NCBI GenBank assembly: GCA_902796565.1
Contig: CADBPP010000095.1
Location: 1 to 8,205 of the forward strand
Length of the DNA stretch: 8,205 bases
Source: an uncultured Eubacteriales bacterium
Lineage (GTDB): Bacteria; Bacillota; Clostridia; Eubacteriales; Anaerofustaceae
Direction: 5' to 3'
Shown here: positions 4,850 through 8,205 of the stretch, piece by piece
Position numbering within the stretch: the stretch's first letter is position 1
Layout of the letters: the number at the start of each line of letters is the position of its first letter
Translations under genes and position numbers: made by a program
The notes under the pieces: generated by a model
Told to the model about the DNA's origin: nothing
Databases searched by the model: none
What the model saw: only the letters and a program-made list of their open reading frames with translations

Positions 4850-7321
4850 CTAGTCCGCGTCGGTCCTGGCCAGTATCGCGGCGGGGGTCTTTCTGAGGGT
4901 GCCCGCCACCGGCAGCAGCCCTGCGAAGACGTTGAATATCAGCACTATGACGGCGCTTAAGGCTACGATCCTCCAGTCGAAGACGTACTGATCCCTGAAG
5001 AAGGATATGCCGGTCAGCCCCTTAAGAACATATCCCATGATCCCGAAGCCCACCAGCGATGTGGAGAGGGTTATGGCCAGTATCTCCCCGAGGAACATCC
5101 TGAAGATGTCCTTTTTCTTTAGGCCTATGGCCCTGAGAGTGCCCACCTCCCTGATACGGGAAAGGAAACTGGAACGCAGCATCAGGTAGATCTCCACCAG
5201 GGAGATCAGTATGATGATGGCGGATATCAGTATGGTGGAGCGCACCAGCTCCCTCTGGGAGGAGACATAGGTGTCCCGGTCCGACTGATAGATGCTGTAG
5301 GCGTTGAGGTGGTTCTCGGCGAACCAGCCCAGCACCGCCGCCTCGTCCGTGGGATAGATGACGCAGTCCGTCGTTGAATACAGATACTTGAGATAAGCCG
5401 TATGCTGGGTCACGAAAAGTTCGTTCGTGCCTGTCTTCGACTCATAGTAGCCGCAGATCACCAGCTGTACTCCGTTGACCTTGCCGTCGATGCGTTCGCC
5501 TATGTCGGTGTCCCACCAGTAGGTGTCGTAGTTCACCAGCACCTCGTAGTCATAGGCGGGCCAGCGTCCCTCCTTCACGGTTAGGCCGTAGTCCTTCCCG
5601 TAGAAGGAGATGTCCTTAACTTCCACGGTGTTGGATTCGTCCAGTTTCTGGCCTCCTCCGCCGTCGTATACCATGTAATCACCGCCTGCGTTTCCGGCTC
5701 CTCCGTACATCAGGGCCACGGTGAAGATGTCCCTTGACATGTATATCGAGGGATTCCCCGTGTCGGTGATACCGACTATGGTGAAGGGCTCCAGCTGGGC
5801 CAGCTTGGCGGGTTTGCCGATAAAGTCCTCCGGGGAGAGTATGCCCACCATGGCGGCCTGGCCGTCTTCGATGAGGCGCTCCAGCAGCATCTTTTCCACG
5901 ACTATCTCGTATGGGTCCTCCGGCAGCCTGCCGCAGATGATATCGCTCTCCGTCAGCCGGTCGGAAGCCACCATGGAGCCGGTAAGGGTGTCCGAGGCTC
6001 CGTTCGTCTGGTAGTAGTATCTGGAATAGTCTATGGTAAAGCTCACCTTGCCGTTCCCTGGCAGAAGGTAGTCCACCCCCTCCAGGGAGGCGTACTCGCT
6101 GAGCAGGGCTGGGGTGTTCTGGGCGCTCTTGACCATTATGCAGCTGCGGTCCGCCGTGATGAAGGAGGAATCCTTCACCTGCAGGGCACCCGCGACCCTG
6201 GAGAGGGCGAACATGATGAACATCGCCGCAGCAACGAATCCCGCAAGCAGCAGCTTTTTGATGAGCTTGTAGGAGGCGATCTTTCTGAATCCCTCGATGA
6301 GGATGTTGAAGGGATTGTAGATGGAATGATACCTTCTCCTCTTTTTGTTGAGCTTCACCCTGGCGAAGTCGAAGGCCTTGGCGTCCGCTTCCTCCTGGGA
6401 CATGGCCCTGTAGTTGTCGTTTATGAGCTCTATTGCGCCGTCTTCCTCCACGGGCTGCATTTTTTTGTCGCTCTCGATGTAGAGGTTCCCCCGTCTTACC
6501 ACCAGACGGATGTTCACCGGTCCCTCATCCTCATCGGAGTAATACTCTATGTTCAGGGCGTTGGAGGCGAACTTTTTCCTCGTCGGCATGTCCTTGAGGT
6601 ATATGCGGTTGTCGATGCGGTAGTCGAGGGCCTCGGGCCTTTCGTTGGGCTCGTCGCTTATCACCTTTCCGTCCCTGAGCTCGATTATGCGGGTGGCGTA
6701 GAACTTCGCCAGGTCGCTCTCATGGGTCACCAGGATCACGAGGCGGTCGCGGGAGATGGCCTTGATGATGTTCATGATCTCCAGGGTGTTTTTCGAGTCC
6801 AGGTTTCCCGTGGGCTCGTCCGCTATGATGATGGAGGGATCCTTTACCAGAGCCCTGGCGATGCCCACCCTCTGGCGCTCTCCTCCGGAGAGCATCCCGG
6901 CGGGACGGTTGCGGTAGCGGTACATCCCCGTGAGTTCCAGCACGTAATTGACGCTCTCGGAGATCTCCGCCTTCTTGCGGACCCCCAGCATCTTAAGAGC
7001 CAGGGCCACGTTGTCGAAGACGGACAGGTCGTCCATCAGGTGATAGTTCTGGAAGATGTATCCGATGGAGGCGTTCCTGATATTGTCGGTATGGGAGGAA
7101 AAGATGCTGTTGATCCTTTTTCCGTTGATCTTTATCCTTCCGCTGTCGGGCCTGTCCAGGCCTCCGATGCAGTTCAGAAGGGTGGTCTTTCCGCAGCCTG
7201 ACGGCCCCAGTATCGCCACCAGGCCGCTGTCTTCCAGCGTGAAGCTGGTATGGTCTATGACATGGATGCGGTTTCTCTTTCCCCTGTTGAAGAACTTGTT
7301 CGCATTGGTTACTTCTATCAT
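4850..7321 (-). CDS. ABC transporter ATPase fused to an FtsX-type permease (MacB-like)
   Basis: This 823-aa membrane protein has an N-terminal ABC ATPase (1-225): Walker A GPSGCGKT (39-46), Q-loop Q91, signature LSGGERQ (144-150), Walker B IIIADEP (164-170) and H-loop H200. A long probably cytosolic linker (226-350) ends in a basic stretch (KLNKKRRR, 323-330). The first membrane segment (about 356-378) is followed by a large extracytoplasmic domain (about 380-690) and three more segments (about 694-715, 743-766, 786-808). The EVGTLRAIGLKKKDIFRMFLG segment (725-745) is the FtsX signature. Type VII ABC proteins of this kind use ATP to move the outer domain, exporting peptides or lipids, sensing antimicrobials, or controlling cell-wall enzymes; the substrate here is unknown. 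The ATG lies one base after the stop of the upstream permease gene and has AGGAGG 6 bases upstream. The linker of about 125 residues is longer than in classical MacB. Confidence 0.92.
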   Translation of the reverse strand: MIEVTNANKFFNRGKRNRIHVIDHTSFTLEDSGLVAILGPSGCGKTTLLNCIGGLDRPDSGRIKINGKRINSIFSSHTDNIRNASIGYIFQNYHLMDDLSVFDNVALALKMLGVRKKAEISESVNYVLELTGMYRYRNRPAGMLSGGERQRVGIARALVKDPSIIIADEPTGNLDSKNTLEIMNIIKAISRDRLVILVTHESDLAKFYATRIIELRDGKVISDEPNERPEALDYRIDNRIYLKDMPTRKKFASNALNIEYYSDEDEGPVNIRLVVRRGNLYIESDKKMQPVEEDGAIELINDNYRAMSQEEADAKAFDFARVKLNKKRRRYHSIYNPFNILIEGFRKIASYKLIKKLLLAGFVAAAMFIMFALSRVAGALQVKDSSFITADRSCIMVKSAQNTPALLSEYASLEGVDYLLPGNGKVSFTIDYSRYYYQTNGASDTLTGSMVASDRLTESDIICGRLPEDPYEIVVEKMLLERLIEDGQAAMVGILSPEDFIGKPAKLAQLEPFTIVGITDTGNPSIYMSRDIFTVALMYGGAGNAGGDYMVYDGGGGQKLDESNTVEVKDISFYGKDYGLTVKEGRWPAYDYEVLVNYDTYWWDTDIGERIDGKVNGVQLVICGYYESKTGTNELFVTQHTAYLKYLYSTTDCVIYPTDEAAVLGWFAENHLNAYSIYQSDRDTYVSSQRELVRSTILISAIIILISLVEIYLMLRSSFLSRIREVGTLRAIGLKKKDIFRMFLGEILAITLSTSLVGFGIMGYVLKGLTGISFFRDQYVFDWRIVALSAVIVLIFNVFAGLLPVAGTLRKTPAAILARTDAD

Positions 7322-7322
7322 C

Positions 7323-8205
7323 TCACGCCTCCTGCCTCAGTGTGCTGAGGGCGGAATCCGTAAACAGCGCCTTCGCGTATTTTCTCGATATCACAAAGCA
7401 TATGACCAGGAGCACAGCGTATATCACGGCGTAATCGGAGAACCTCAGATATGTGAGGATGTCCGATACGAAGGTGCTCTCCACCGTGATGTACCCCCTG
7501 AAGACGGAGTAGATCGCCCCCACGGTCAGGGCGAAGGCGATGTTCAGGACGTTGAAGAGGTCCAGGAACAGAAGGCTCCTTACATCTCCCCGGGTGGCTC
7601 CCAGCATCCTTATGGTGGAATAATAAGTGTTCCTTGAACGCATGATCAGCTTGATGATGGAATAGTCTATGAAGAACAGCACCACCGTCAGCACCGCAGA
7701 CCAGATGACGTTGTAGATGTTCTGGACTATGGTCCATGCACCGTCATAGTTCCTTAAGGTATCCTTCAGATACAGGGCGTCGTATCCCAGATCTTCCAGG
7801 CTCTCCCTCGTCTCATGGGCCTGTTTGGGATCCTTTATGAAAAGGCTTATCTGGTAATTGCCCTTGGTGAAGAAGCTGTTGTAGTCTCCGGAATTGATCA
7901 TGATGACCCCGTTCTGCCAGGAATAATCATCCAGCCGGGTCTTCGATACGAAGCTGTCCTTGTCGTAGGTGTCCCACACGAGAAGGGAGCGGCTGTCGGA
8001 GTAGTACAGGCTCTCCACCTTTACGGTGATGTACTTTCCCACCGCCTCGTAGTCGTAGTTCTCGGGGAACATGTAGTTCCATTCCTCCGGCGCGAGAACG
8101 CATCCGGCAGGCACCCACCAGGCGGGCATGACCTTGTTCTGGTAGTTCCAGGGATCCCCCTTCAGCTCGTTGCCGTTGACGTAGGTGGTGACTGTGGCGA
8201 ACTCA
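7323..8205 (-). CDS. FtsX-type ABC permease, N-terminal part outside the window
   Basis: The frame stays open to the window edge, so the gene is 5'-truncated; 293 residues are visible and the true start is not here. The methionine at 8129 is internal, since coding continues for 25 codons before it and no ribosome binding site is apparent there. The visible part begins with the end of an extracytoplasmic domain (1 to about 155), rich in Tyr, Trp and Asp. Three membrane segments follow (about 158-178, 201-225, 247-264), with the FtsX-like stretch STIRMLGATRGDVRSLL between the first two. This matches the C-terminal half of MacB/FtsX permeases. The stop TGA is one base before the start of the ATPase-permease gene, so the two proteins are probably made together and may pair as a heteromer. 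Whether this protein also carries an ATPase domain cannot be seen. Confidence 0.85.
   Translation of the reverse strand, partial: EFATVTTYVNGNELKGDPWNYQNKVMPAWWVPAGCVLAPEEWNYMFPENYDYEAVGKYITVKVESLYYSDSRSLLVWDTYDKDSFVSKTRLDDYSWQNGVIMINSGDYNSFFTKGNYQISLFIKDPKQAHETRESLEDLGYDALYLKDTLRNYDGAWTIVQNIYNVIWSAVLTVVLFFIDYSIIKLIMRSRNTYYSTIRMLGATRGDVRSLLFLDLFNVLNIAFALTVGAIYSVFRGYITVESTFVSDILTYLRFSDYAVIYAVLLVICFVISRKYAKALFTDSALSTLRQEA

Noticed and set aside
4180..4896. Plus-strand open frame covering nth
   Set aside because: The minus strand encodes endonuclease III with a complete iron-sulfur cluster motif; the opposite frame has no features of a protein.
6326..7201. Plus-strand open frame of 291 codons
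   Set aside because: Antisense to the ABC ATPase, whose Walker A, signature and Walker B motifs are all in the minus frame.
1..8205. CRISPR array, tRNA/rRNA genes, insertion sequence or prophage parts
   Set aside because: No spaced direct repeats, tRNA cloverleaf or rRNA-like segments, and no transposase or integrase frames were seen. The only RNA element found is the T-box leader.

Overview
The window looks like a chromosomal segment of a moderately GC-rich anaerobic Clostridia (Bacillota), perhaps a Lachnospiraceae-like gut or rumen organism. This rests on a T-box tRNA-sensing leader, strong AGGAGG-type ribosome binding sites, tightly packed same-strand genes and MacB/FtsX-type ABC proteins. 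The taxon is an inference; no marker gene for it is present. All five genes lie on the minus strand, so the biological order runs from right to left.

Right part (8205 to 2912): one apparent transcription unit. It starts with the C-terminal part of an FtsX-type ABC permease that is cut by the window edge. One base later comes an ABC ATPase fused to an FtsX permease (823 aa). Its TAG stop lies in the ribosome binding site of nth (endonuclease III). The nth stop overlaps the start of a family 4-type glycosyltransferase gene in an ATGA junction. A 15-bp inverted repeat after the glycosyltransferase probably ends the unit. The two permeases probably form one envelope transport or stress-response complex. 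Endonuclease III is a DNA repair enzyme and seems to share only the transcript.

Left part (2831 to about 110): a second, independently controlled unit with one gene. A TTGACA-17-TAAAGT promoter leads into a complete T-box riboswitch of about 300 nt. It has a stem I with a candidate GUA (valine) specifier, a stem III, a UGGUACCGCGG T-box and mutually exclusive antiterminator and terminator helices. It controls a 763-aa protein that joins an XRE helix-turn-helix domain, a cupin domain and a full AMP-forming acyl-CoA synthetase of the medium-chain/branched-chain type. A 14-bp hairpin with a T-rich tail follows the gene. A weak candidate promoter pointing out of the window lies at the far left.

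The most interesting feature is this second unit. If the specifier is valine, the leader would turn on a CoA ligase when charged tRNA-Val is scarce. That fits activation of isobutyrate to isobutyryl-CoA, the entry step for making valine by reductive carboxylation, with a built-in DNA-binding/sensor module on the enzyme. This is a hypothesis assembled from the sequence, not a demonstrated pathway.
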